Of a DNA stretch of 64,000 nt, positions 35,851 through 46,969 are shown piece after piece. Under the pieces are notes generated by a model. It ran no database searches. It was not told the DNA's origin and was given only the letters and a program-made list of their open reading frames with translations. The position numbers and the translations under genes are program-made. How positions within the stretch are numbered: position 1 is the stretch's first letter; every line of letters begins with the position of its first letter. Origin of the DNA: Annulohypoxylon bovei var. microspora (lineage: Eukaryota; Ascomycota; Sordariomycetes; Xylariales; Hypoxylaceae). Location: positions 124,001-188,000 of the forward strand of contig MU405253.1 in assembly GCA_022836615.1 (NCBI GenBank). Reading direction: 5' to 3'.

Positions 35851-36899
35851 CTTCCATTATCTAACCTTGTCCGAGAATCATCTGGTATGAGGAGGTATTA
35901 TGCTGATATATAGCGCGCGCGCGTATAGAATAGCAACGCCGTATCGTATATACCGAGGTAGCTACGACAACGAAATTTATCGAGCTTAGAAATGCGCGGT
36001 GGGTTATTTTGGTTATTAATGGCGCGTGCCCAGTTGGCCCTTTTAGCAACTCCGTCACATCCGAGGTTCAAAGGATTCGACTAAGATCTTAATCGTGAAT
36101 TAAAATTGAATATAGATTCAAGTACATAAGAATGGTGGCCATCTCTGCTGTTGAAGCCGGATACTTCTGGTTAAAATACAGAATTGGTATAACAGAACAG
36201 AAGCTAGTAGGATACGAGTACGAGTGTGTCGAGCATGCGTCGAAGCATGTAAGATGAATATGTGGTATGAGATTCCGCGGGTGGCGCGACACGAATTGAC
36301 TTTCAAGGTTCCTCAGTACTAAGTATTCGATCATTAAAGCGTTTGACAATACGGAAGTGGTACGTGAAACGGGTCCATGAGCCGCAAAACTTTAATATTA
36401 GCGCAAGTTATATCCACCATATCCACCATATCTACCTTATTTTTACCTTTTCGGAAAACGGACAAACGGATCCATAAAGTTCTATTATTGAACATTGAAC
36501 CTGGGAGAGAAGCAGCGCATAATGATGCAATATCCACCTTCATGGATTCATGCAGGTCATCCCGGTACGTCATTGCAAGGTCATGTTTGCTCTCTTCCAA
36601 CCAATTCGAAGTTTCTTATTGAACCTCTTAGCTGGGATCTCGTTTTTAGATCTGATCCCCATATATATCCCTATCTAAGTTTAGATGCCTATTAAGCATT
36701 GATTTACGAATAAAATGCGAGGAATATACCTTAAAGGATACATAGTTAACAACTTACTATGCCCCTGAAAGCCAGTTAGGCACCTTGCGTATTACTTCTC
36801 CAGCTTCGTCTAGTAGATGTAGGTTGGATACAGCTTCACAATTACAATTAACAGTCTTTGTAGGTAAGCAATCAATTGGGGACGCATCTAGATCAGCCT
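35851..36899. other. Intergenic between two minus-strand genes
   Basis: The promoter of the WD40 gene, with a (CG)n run near 35912-35922, and the 3' flank of the Dom34 gene. An imperfect CCACCATAT tandem occurs at about 36414-36436. No gene is supported. Confidence 0.55.
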
Positions 36900-38174
36900 T
36901 CATATTACCATGTTCTCCCCGGCTTCGGTTTGCCCACCAGTATCTGCCTCATCTTCATCTTCATCTAGATCTAGTATAGGGTATGTGAGTATAGCGGCTA
37001 TGCTACCTAAAGCGTCTAACCGTTGTCCGCTCTCATGATCACTACTCAGTATTCTCGCCTCCCCTCCATCCTCTTTGACCTTATCAACCATGGCGACATA
37101 TCTTCTCCTTGTTGCGATGTCCTGGCTTCGGAATAGAGAATTGTTAACTAACAATATCCCCCCTCCTCGACCGACAGCACCCTCCTTAACCGCCTTCTCG
37201 ACAGGGACCGTGCCATACCAGGCACGACCGTCGTCTTTCCGTAACTTATCGAAGAAGTCGTCCATAAACCTTGTCTCTTTGGAAAATTTCATATCCTTCA
37301 TGGTCGCGGTGACCTCGGAGCTCTTGAGGATCTCGTTCAGGCTATGCAGGTGTCCAGAGCTCGAATGAACCACCGTTGCTTCTTTAGCCATAGCCATCAT
37401 TGACTTGTCGGCCCTTCTAACGCCCTCATCTAATATGTACTTTTTAAAGTCGCCCGCGACAAACCCAGGACTAGCCAACAGCAGCGGTCGGGGTATCGAG
37501 AAATCTATGCTGCGGAGCAAAGTGCCCAAAGTCTTCTCAAAGAAGCGCTTCATCCCCGAATCTTGCTCGTTACTGCTCGACCGCTTCTTGGGTATCGTAC
37601 TCTCTACCCTTTGCTTAAGTATCGTACGGTATTCGGTGATCAGGCAGATATTGGCGATGCCCTCTTGCATCACGACAGCAGCTACTGCGCCGTCTCTGTC
37701 CTGTTTTATGGCATCTGCGAGTGTTTCCCTCGCCACCGAGTCCCATCCATACTTCTTCCATAGGGTGAACGTCCGGTTAAGCTCGAGGTCGAGGGTATGG
37801 TATTGTCCGAGGCTGACAAAGTTGTTCTCGACAATGACGGTGCCTGAGACGTGTAATTGCGACGAGCCTGGATCGAAGAATGTGGAAGTAACACGAATGG
37901 TAAGATCGGTATGTACCCTCTCTGACATGGTGCTGCCAGTCTTGGTCTCTGTTGTAACTTTTCGGATCGCATGCGCCTTGACGACATCTTCGGGGCCTAT
38001 CAGGTTATTTGCGTGCCACTTCACGTTTGATGTTAGATGGTTTCGAGGTTTCCTAATATTTGTCTCAAGGTGACGTAGACTTACCATGTCTTCTGGCTCA
38101 ATAGGTAGTAAAGTTACGCTTCCCTCGCCTATCTCGTCTAGGCGCTGTGACGCCTTCGACCCGACAAGCTGCAT
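36900..38174 (-). CDS. DOM34: Dom34/pelota, ribosome-rescue factor
   Basis: Two exons, 38174-38085 and 38018-36900, give 402 residues. The open frame runs straight through the 66-nt intron (38084-38019), which has no stop codon and is a multiple of three; splicing it restores the family sequence PEDM-WHANNLI. Domains in order: an Sm-like N-domain (GSVTLLPIEPEDM, IRKVTTET), the eRF1 domain 2-like core (GAVAAVVMQEGIANICLI) without a GGQ motif, and domain 3 ending in GGEARILSSDHESGQRLDALGSIAAILTYPI. Dom34 pairs with Hbs1 to split ribosomes stalled on mRNA (no-go and non-stop decay). The first methionine (MQLV) fits the usual start just before the Sm-like strand. Very well supported. Confidence 0.95.
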   Translation of the reverse strand: MQLVGSKASQRLDEIGEGSVTLLPIEPEDMVSLRHLETNIRKPRNHLTSNVKWHANNLIGPEDVVKAHAIRKVTTETKTGSTMSERVHTDLTIRVTSTFFDPGSSQLHVSGTVIVENNFVSLGQYHTLDLELNRTFTLWKKYGWDSVARETLADAIKQDRDGAVAAVVMQEGIANICLITEYRTILKQRVESTIPKKRSSSNEQDSGMKRFFEKTLGTLLRSIDFSIPRPLLLASPGFVAGDFKKYILDEGVRRADKSMMAMAKEATVVHSSSGHLHSLNEILKSSEVTATMKDMKFSKETRFMDDFFDKLRKDDGRAWYGTVPVEKAVKEGAVGRGGGILLVNNSLFRSQDIATRRRYVAMVDKVKEDGGEARILSSDHESGQRLDALGSIAAILTYPILDLDEDEDEADTGGQTEAGENMVI

Positions 38175-39153
38175 ATCGAAAGCGGGTAGCGGGTAGATAG
38201 TGCGTGTCGCAGACCTAAATAAAATTGGCGAGTCTGTAATTCGGAATGATTAGAATATCTGCCATTCGGATGCGACGTGATTCAATATTATAGGTCCTGC
38301 TAATAGTAGTTTATAAGGTATGTATAGGTAACTACCTACCTACAACTACTTTTTCAAAATATTATGAAGAAGCTTAAGATTAGACACAGCTAAGAGCTAG
38401 GTAAGGCCATCAATAAGGAATGCCCCTCAACCCTTAACCCCGCCATAAATGATCTCTGTGTGGTACATATGTACAGTACAAATACATACATACTCGTCAC
38501 ATAAGATTAATTTCTGATCCTCTCATTGGTGGTTTAGCGTACGGGTCGCTCACAATTATGCTCTAGTGACGTCGGTAAAAGTGGAATGGTATCACCTATA
38601 GGGAGGCAGGATCGTTCAAGATACTTTCAAGGAAGGACCTATGTAACAAGTGTAACCTCAATAGATACCTAACTCCGTCAAACCAACCGCTGGTATGACT
38701 CATAGAATTAATTCTCTCCCCTTTCTCCTTTCCCCCTTTCCCCCTACTTCTTTATGAAATGTCAACGGTCACAACGGAGATAGTCAATAAACGCCGACAA
38801 AAGACGCGGCAGAATAATCAGTTTACTGATGCATGCTTGGTGATCATTGCGGTAGTTACTAGTATAAAGGGCATTAGTTGTTCCTTGCCAGACATCTACA
38901 TATATCCGCCGACTTCTCCCCAATGCGACAGCTATAAGAGTTGCAAGTGTCCTGATCTTTACCTTCACTCATGATTGCACTTTTCACCAAACTAGCAACA
39001 AGATCTTTTAGGCCAGGGAAAGTTAGGCAAGCATACCTTTTCGCTCTAAGACCCCTCAATAGATTCAAATATATATCAATTAAACCCCCTGTCCATTTAA
39101 ATGCCCCAGATGCTTCTTGCTAACAGGTTTCTCTCCTTCATAGAACCATAACA
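38175..39153. other. Divergent promoter region, Dom34 / aldo-keto reductase
   Basis: About 1 kb between divergently transcribed genes, so it contains both promoters. It is AT-rich with pyrimidine runs near 38716-38748. The frames at 38762-38974 overlap each other on both strands and show no domain. Confidence 0.6.
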
Positions 39154-40277
39154 ATGGCAACCTATAACATCAATTCCACCCTGAAGCTAAACAGCGGTTA
39201 TGAAATCCCTCGATTAGGTTTTGGGGTAAGTACGCCATGTTATATTCTATGTATACTCTCATAGATAATGAAATTAACGCGGCTTAGGTATACCAAACGT
39301 GAGTTTAGTATTAGTATAATCGAGTCATTTTAGAAGGGTCTCGTATGTCGAATCTAACTACCGATTCACAGCCCGCCAGATGAAACCGAGAAAGCTGTGC
39401 TAGAAGCGTTCAACGTTGGTTACCGTCACGTCGATTCAGCCGCTGCTTACCGCAATGAGGCTGGATGTGGTAATGCTATTCGAGCTAGCAAGCTGCCACG
39501 CTCCGAGATCTATTTCACATCTAAGATTCCGCCTGGTGGTATGAGCTACGCTGTTGCCAAGGCACAAGTAGAAACGAGTTTGAAAACCTCTGGCCTTGAT
39601 TACATCGACCTCATGTTGATTCATTCGCCTTACGGCGGTTCCGCTGCGCGAAAGGACGTATGGAAGGCGCTCGTAGAGGCTGTTGAAGAGGGCAAGAGTA
39701 TGTGCATATGAATTTCACTTCATGCTACCTGCCGCGTCCTTGAAAAACAACCTCACGACTCAATACCCCTCAACTCTTTCCAACAAGTGATTTCTACTGA
39801 CAATAGACAGTCCGATCTATTGGGGTTAGCAATTATGGCGTCCACCATCTTGACGAGCTAGAAAAGCACATTGCTGAACTCGAGGCTGAACGAGGCGGCA
39901 AAGGTAAAGGCGGAATTATCTCGATCAACCAGTGTGAGGTTCATCCGTGGTGTCCTCGCAACGATATTGCCGAATGGTGTGCCAAGCGAAACATTGCTTT
40001 CGAGGCCTACGCTCCCGTTATACGAGGCGAGCGATTCGGTGAAAAGTCTACAGTCAGCCTTGCGTCGAAACATGGCAAGACTGAGGCTCAAATCTTGATC
40101 CGATGGAGTTTACAGAAGGGATATGTCCCACTCCCCAAGAGCGTCACGCCTTCGAGAATCAAGGAGAATGCCGCCATATACGACTTTGAACTCTCGAAGG
40201 AAGATATGGACACGCTAGAGTTTGACGAGTATTCGCCTGTTTGTTGGGACCCTGTTAAGAGTGGCCTAGACAGCTAA
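39154..40277 (+). CDS. Aldo-keto reductase
   Basis: Four exons: 39154-39225, 39288-39298 (an 11-nt micro-exon), 39372-39697 and 39811-40277, giving 291 residues. The catalytic tetrad of the family is visible: D49 and Y54 in HVDSAAAYRNE, K79 in FTSKIPP and H112 in LMLIHSPYGG. Later come IGVSNYGVHHLDEL, INQCEVHPWC and the NADPH-binding end PLPKSVTPSRIKEN. Such enzymes reduce aldehydes and ketones with NADPH in the cytosol. The length is slightly below the usual 300-320, with a short C-terminal loop, the part that sets substrate choice. The micro-exon encodes VYQ and two bases of the following Thr, and is needed for the frame. The gene converges on the GH13 gene about 380 bp downstream. The family is secure; the substrate is unknown. 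Confidence 0.92.
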
Positions 40278-40661
40278 GAATAGGGATACCCACTTCAAGG
40301 CTTACTAGACGAGACCATGCAGATTTATCCAAGTTCGAACATGGAGAGCAAGGCATAAGTCAGACTTAGTTACATGCACAATCTACTCACCGGTGCCGCC
40401 TACGGGAGTTAAAAAGAATCTGTCGAAGTAAAGAAATGGTTATGAACAGGATCTAGAAAGTGTCATGGAAGGACTCTAGTGATGTCAAGCTTAGAAGACA
40501 TGTTTCCTTGGTCTTAAGACAGATCTATCAATATTATAGCAATTTGTGGACCATTCTTATGGAATTCAAAGGACAGGGCGAATACTCCCAGGATAGATAC
40601 CATCTCTGGCGTGGCATACACAAGGGGAGTGCTTCTTTCAGAAGCAAGTCCTCAATATTAT
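40278..40661. other. Short convergent intergenic region
   Basis: Shared 3' flank of the aldo-keto reductase and the alpha-glucosidase. Nothing else was seen in it. Confidence 0.6.
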
Positions 40662-42734
40662 CTACTTACATCGTCCCAATATACCCTCCCAAGGCTTCAG
40701 AGGCACACCCGACTTCTTCGGTTTGTCCGGAACACCCTTCGCATAATTGGTCGAGGTCCAAGACTCTATCTCAACCCCTTGAGGCATTTCCCACTCTATG
40801 TCCTTCCTGGAAAAGTTAAGAACAACGAGCCAGCGGTCGCCCTTAACGCTCGTACGAACATAGGCGAAGACCTCGGGATGTTGAGGAGACAACTCTTGGA
40901 AATCCCCGTACACGAAGGCGTCAGCATTGTCTTTCCTCTGTTTCAACGCTCCTTGCCAATACTGCCAGACCGAAAGTTCATTCGGGTCATCTGCCTTTGA
41001 CTGGGCCTCAACATTTACCGTCTGATAGTCGTCCATCACTCTCATCCATGGCTTCGTATCTGGATCGCAGAAGCCCGCATTCTGCCCTGCGGTCCACTGC
41101 ATCGGAGTTCGAGCATGGTCGCGTGCTTTCATGTCGATGATTTTACGACCAAAGGCTAATTTCTCCTTGTCATTCGCATACAGCTGCTCGCACTTCTTCC
41201 AGTAGTTGATGGTCTCGATATCTTTGAATTCAGAGATGTCCCAGGTTGTTGGGGCATTGCGAATTCCAATCTCTTCTCCTTGGTAGACAAAAAGCGTGCC
41301 TCCGAGAGTGGTCTGCATGAGAGCGAGAAGCTTAGCCCCCCTTTCACGACACTCATCGCTATCATCAGTGTATCGCGAGACCGATCTCGGATTATCGTGG
41401 TTCTCGATAAACACCGCATTCCATCCGTTGTCTCGGATCATGACCTGCTGCCACTTCGTGATAATCGACTTCATCTCTTTGACATCCCATGGCTTGAGCG
41501 CCATCCTGACGTTCGGCTTGTCGATGTCGACCAGGTCGAAGATGAAGACCATTCTCAACTCGTCGGCGTCGGCACCGACGCTTCGCAGGATCTCCTTTTC
41601 GTCGCTAACTCCAGGCATTTCACCAACGGTAATCGTGTCATATTTACTCAATACCTCTTTGTACATCTCTTGTAAGTAGTCGTGTAGTTTCGGTCCGTTA
41701 ACGAAGTACTTTACTCCAGGCTGATACTTATGCCCCGGACCGAGGACGATCTCGGCGTCGGGATAACCGGGCACCTTGGAGATCAAATTGATAACGTCCA
41801 TTCGAAATCCACTTGCGCCTCGTTTCACTGTCATAGAGAGGTGTTATCAGTATACAATACTAAATCATCACAGCGCGAATGGAGGTTTCAAATCGTGGCG
41901 TTCACTGCGAAAGAAGGGGACTGGATCAATAAATAAATAAAAAATAATACGCACTCCAAAAATGCATCACATCCCAGACAGCCGCCCGGACCTCGGGGTT
42001 CTCCCAGTTCAAGTCGGGCTGTTCCGGTGTGAACAGGCTAAGATAGAATTCGCCAGTCTTCTCATCATACGTCCAGGCCGAGTTGGCTTCACCTAGGATC
42101 TGCGCCCAATTGTTAGGCGGCTCCGGCACGCCATCGGGACTGACGCTCTTCGGCTTCTTCCAAATATACCAGTCGCGCTTGGGACTGTCGAGGCTTGCGC
42201 GACTCTCGAGGAACCACGGATTCTCGTTGCTGGTGTGGTTCATTACCAAATCCATCATGAGCTTCATGTCGCGCTTCTTGAGCTCGGCGATTAGTTCGTC
42301 TACATCTTCCAGGGTTCCGTATCGCTCGTCAATCTGCTTGTAGTCGGCGATGTCGTAGCCCATGTCAGCCTGCGGCGACTTGAGGATCGGCGACGACCAG
42401 ACCACGTCGACACCCAGAGACTTAAGGTAGTCGAGCCGCGATGTGATGCCCTTGATAGTACCCCATCCCGAAGTCACGCCAGGCTTTTTGGTTCCGATGT
42501 AGAAAATTAATAATAACCCGGTAAGTTGGCATCCCAGTCATTCACACACCTGGCACTGGAAGCTTGCTGGATATATTTGATAGACCACTAGTAACCCCTT
42601 TATTAGTCTCTGTTACGGGCATGGATGCAAACATCCCGGACAGAAGAACATCCTCAGGATCCTGAAAGTTTAATCAACTTACCGGCTTCTTTCCACCACT
42701 TGGGTGTCGAGTAGGACGACTCTGTCACGGCCAT
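40662..42734 (-). CDS. GH13 alpha-glucosidase (maltase/isomaltase type)
   Basis: Four exons: 42734-42683, 42587-42550 (38 nt), 42483-41955 and 41827-40662, giving 594 residues. It starts MAVTESSYSTPKWWKEAVVYQIYPASF, the classic opening of intracellular fungal maltases, with no signal peptide. GH13 motifs: DLVMNHTSNE (region I), GFRMDVINL with nucleophile D217 (region II), TVGEMPG with acid/base E276 (region III) and FIENHDNPRS with D351 (region IV), then the TPMQW segment and a C-terminal beta domain. It hydrolyses terminal alpha-glucosidic bonds of maltose, isomaltose or similar sugars in the cytosol. The QIYPASFQCQPGVTSGWG junction is built across a phase-0 intron and is the least certain splice. 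No transporter or Mal-type regulator lies beside it. The family is very secure; the substrate range is not. Confidence 0.92.
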
Positions 42735-44669
42735 TTTCACAAAGGTATGAAATTCAAAGACTTCAATCAAAGTATACTACTAGGTACCTTCCCAATATCC
42801 TCCAGAGGTGGGAGTGGTTTATTCTTTAACCTAACCTGAATTGGGCACCAATGTTTTCCCCTCCCTCCATTGAGTCCACTAAGTGACGTTGAGCTGCATT
42901 TGAGGTTAAGATTTACGTTATGTTACAGCTATCCAACAAGGTTATTGGACGAAGCTAGCAATATATGTCGACAATTGGCTGCAGCTGTCTGGTAGCAATA
43001 CGCTTCATATTGACAAATCTTCATCATTGGTCTTCTGGTCGGAGACTGGAAGGTACCCCCTTTTTGAAGTACACGTGTTGGTAAAGTTACAAGCTGTTTT
43101 CCCATTCTCGCATGAGATGAGATATCTATCTAGGTCAGTAGGTACGAACATACCTCTGCAATAAATGAGAAACTTGTATAACCTTTGGCGAGCGAGGTAG
43201 GCTACATACCTAGGAAATGTAACCCTCTGGATTATGCTGAGATGCGCAATAGTTAGTTCGCCCTCCTGCCTCATTCTCTTCAGTTTAGTGCTGATGAATT
43301 AATTTAGATATTCAGGATGTTGGGTCTGGTTAATCCTACAATCTGATAGTATCTATTCACACCCATCACCTACCCACACGGACTAATACAACCTTGCTAT
43401 ACAATGGCCATAGCTAGAAACACTAACGAGTCCGAGTACGATCAAGCTGTTACAATTAGCACCAACCCTAGATCTCTCGGCCGAACTAAAGCACGTGTGA
43501 CTGTGTGTATGCAGTACGGCGAAGATCGGACAACGACAGCTTCAGCTCGCTTAACCTCAAGAGATCCACGATCTTTACAGAGAATCTGGACATATAATAT
43601 ATAGTACATGAATAGTCTCAATATCACTATGCACCACTCGCGTATTCCGGGGTTTAGTGGCCCGGCCGCCTACGATATTCTGATGCAAGTCGCTGATCAC
43701 TGGTTAGTAAGGGATGCTCTGGCCTTTTGTTGGTTATTCTGAATCGGGACGAACAGAGTACCAAATAATGATAGATCACATCTGGTTGCTACCACACCTG
43801 CACACATACTCGACCACATGCCAATTACCCATACCTAGCTGCCAGCCAACTGCGGAATCCGCGCTACCCAGATTCCGCGCACAGTCCCGGCCGGCACCAA
43901 ACCGCCCCAGCGGTAGGCGTATTTTATGATGAGCTAAGAAGTTTATTTTGAGACCCGGCGGAGCTAAAAATAAGTCTTATTTTCACGTAAGCAAACTTTG
44001 CGGCTCCCCAGGTCCAGCAGGTCGTAGGATTTGGCCGTGGACAGCGATGGGAAAAGCTTGGCGTCTGTTGATCCCTATCGCTTCCGGGGGTCGGGTTGGG
44101 GGCGGTAGAGCTGTGCCTAACCGCTTGCAGAACGAGCACCGACTCTCGGGTGCGGTAATAGCACGCAGCAGAGCGATCGATCGAGCCAATATTGAGATTC
44201 TGCACATGTACCTGAGATGCCAACCATGGTAGCCGACCCAAGAATGCATGGTTGACCTGGTGTGATGAACCCAGAGGCTGGGCTGACTGGTTGATGAGGA
44301 TGAAAATGTGTGCTGGGTACGCCCGCGCAGGATTCTCTAGTCCTCGGATCAGCAGAGCAGCAGAGTCATGCTAGTGTGTATCCCGTCCTCCTCCTTGTCT
44401 CCTGGTTGCTGGGTTGGTTGTCTCGACTACCTGGCCGGTGCCACTCTCGCCACGGCCTGTTGAGCCTCAGGAGACGACGGATTACAAAGGTCTCTCCTCT
44501 CCACTAACCTTCTGGAACATGAAGCTGAACTCGACCCTCTTTTTTCTGCCCTTTGAATTGTCGATCAATGTCACTCATCCGCTATCATTGCGTGCCGGAT
44601 TCTTGGTTTCTCACACGGACATCTTCTATTGAGTCTCGACTCTAGATAGTCGAGTGTCGGCAACTTTCG
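42735..44669. other. Intergenic, divergent promoters
   Basis: About 1.9 kb between the alpha-glucosidase (minus) and the aspartic-protease-like gene (plus), so it contains both promoters. The part from 43.8 to 44.5 kb is GC-richer, with overlapping chance frames on both strands (43924-44249) and no domain. A CCTAGG-containing relative of the palindromic motif lies near 43208. No RNA gene was recognised. Confidence 0.5.
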
Positions 44670-46587
44670 ATGAACCGCCTCTTAACGATACTCGCCAGCG
44701 TGGCAACCTTGTCACTGATTCGATCGGTTGATGGGTCGCCCAAAGCAGCACGATGGTCGAACAAGACCTTAGGACCAGATGGGCCTTGGAACGCGGTAGA
44801 GGTGACGCTGGGGTCTGGTCAACAAGTTACGACCTATGCGGGAAAGATGTGGGAGTCGTTTTTCCCCGGGGCAACTTACTGCGGAAACGTTACAGCCGAT
44901 GGTCAGCCATGCTATGCGCAGCAGGCTGGCGCCATATACAACGAGTCAACGGGCACCGGACATAAGCCAAGTATCATAATAAACGGCGGCAGCTCCTACA
45001 CACCTAACATGGTTTCCGAAGGTAGTGCTGGGATGCGGTATGCCGACTCACTGTACCTGGGAACCGATACGACCCAGTGGGCTGGCGATAAAGTTCCTGA
45101 CTTTGATATGGTCCTCTTGAACGATAGTCAATTTCGATATCCTAACGGGAACAAGTGTCCGATATTCGCAGGCTGTCTCAGTTTTGGCGCAGCACCCTCC
45201 AGTAAGTATAGCTTGATAGGACTTCAATGACTTCAATGTCTATCTACTTGTTTGAAGAGGCACAATATCTAATACTCAGCTATCAGTGGTCAACCAGTCA
45301 TTCCAGGTAAACGCAGGTACGTCTGCAGGCGCCGTCAATGTTAGTTTACTAGCTGGGACTCTGTTTGAAGAGGACGCCATCGACTCTCAAACCTTCGGAT
45401 TGCATATTGGATCGGCTGCTCCTCAGCAGGTTCCGGGCTCGCTCTGGTTTGGGGGGTACGATCGAAATAGGGCGGTAAACGATATGTTGGCTATTTCTAT
45501 TGGCGACCCCTATCTCGTATTCACGGGTGCTCCTCTCGTGGACATATCCATCAACGTCGTTAAAGGGGGGTCGCCCTTCCCTTTTAGCTCTAAAGGAGGT
45601 CTGTTGGCGTCGGGGAATTCTTCGATAGGCGATCGACTTCCCCTTGCCATCGACCCGTGCTTTCCGTACATCAACCTTCCCAAGAGCACCTGTGATGCCA
45701 TCGCCGCCGAGATCCCCGTAACATACAATGAGGGCTTAGGATTATACCTATGGAACACGAGCTCCCCGGACTACAGTCGCGTAGTGCAGTCTCCCTCCGT
45801 TTTATCGTTCACGTTCGTGGACCCCGACGACAACGCGCGGAAAGTGAACATCTCGGTGCCGTTCATGCACCTTAACCTGACGCTCGACTCGCCGATCGTC
45901 GACAAGCCGACCCCCTACTTCCCGTGCAACGCGGTATCGAACGGGAACTATGCTCTCGGGCGCGCCTTTCTGCAGGACGCGTTTTTCGGCGCGAACCTGC
46001 GGACGGCGTACTACTTCATGTCGCAGGCGCCCGGGCCCAACGTCAACGGCCAGAGCGTGACGATCATGGACAACGAGTGCCGCACCCTCCTAACTAGCAA
46101 CAACAACTGGGAAACCTCCTGGGACGGGTACTGGACGCCGCTACCAGGTCCAGACGACGACGCGACGGCGAGCAGCTCGGAAGGACATGTATCTCGGACC
46201 AGCGTCATCGCCGGATCCACCGTCGGCGGCGTGGCCGGTGTCGTAGTACTCACATTTATCAGCTTCATCGTGCGGCGCTACCACATCTACGGCAAGGGCT
46301 TCTCGCTCTGCGGGGTGCCCCTGATCAGGGACAAGCCGGCGGCATACTACGGCGCGAGCATAGCCGAGGCAACAGGAGAGTCGCCGAAGTCGCCGCCAGC
46401 CGAGTACTGGCCACAGCAGCAGCAGCAACAGCCCGTAACGGAACTGGAGACGAACGGCAACACGTGGCAGTTGCCGGCCCACGTTACAGACGAGGCGGCG
46501 GAGATGGAGACGCCATACGTGGTTCACGAGATGCCTAATAACTACCTGGGGGCTAATAGTCATCATCACTACCAGGCTAATGAATAG
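44670..46587 (+). CDS. Membrane-anchored aspartic-protease-like protein, catalytic motifs missing
   Basis: Two exons, 44670-45201 and 45287-46587 (85-nt intron), give 610 residues. Layout: signal peptide (1-22), a long ectodomain with pepsin-fold features (PWNAVEVTLGSGQQV, SLWFGGYDRNR, LAIDPCFPYINLPKSTC, NYALGRAFLQDAFFGANL), one membrane helix at about 485-508 (SVIAGSTVGGVAGVVVLTFI), a basic stop-transfer end (RRYHIYG) and a tail of about 100 residues with six consecutive Gln. The two DTG/DSG catalytic triads are not there: the first site reads TYAGK and the second DPCFP. In active A1 peptidases both Asp are required, so this is probably a non-catalytic binding protein or surface sensor. The many N-sequons and Cys fit a secreted domain. 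The fold is fairly secure; the role is unknown. Confidence 0.85.
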
Positions 46588-46969
46588 TGCGTTGCGGCGG
46601 GATATGGGTTTGCATGATACCAACGAAGGGGGGAGTATTTTCATTATTTTATTCATTAGATACCATATATTAGATACCTTTTCCTGCAGTTTATGTGCCA
46701 TGAATTCATTTACGCGAGGAGATTAGCATATATTGTCATTTAGAGCAGAAGCATGCCTAGGGAAGGCATTCACGTAGATTTCAACCACCGTGAACAGAAT
46801 ATAACGAAGTCTTTTTTCATTGAGCTATAAATATGACTCTAGTAAGACATACGGCACTCCTACGGCTTCATGATATTTCGCCCCGTGCGTTGTTATATCT
46901 AGCACCCCTAAAGAAGTAGGTGATAGGGGTCGCGATTCTAGAATTGCAACGGCATGCGATCACGTAAGA
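46588..46969. other. Short convergent intergenic region
   Basis: Shared 3' flank of the protease-like gene (plus) and the transporter gene (minus). AT-rich, with nothing further recognised. Confidence 0.6.

Noticed and set aside
37000..38174. Reading Dom34 as one uninterrupted exon
   Set aside because: The 22 residues between PEDM and WHANNL are foreign to the family and are bounded by a good donor and acceptor, so they are an intron.
43924..44249. Overlapping frames on both strands in a GC-richer patch
   Set aside because: Neither strand shows a domain, and the patch lies in a promoter region between divergent genes.
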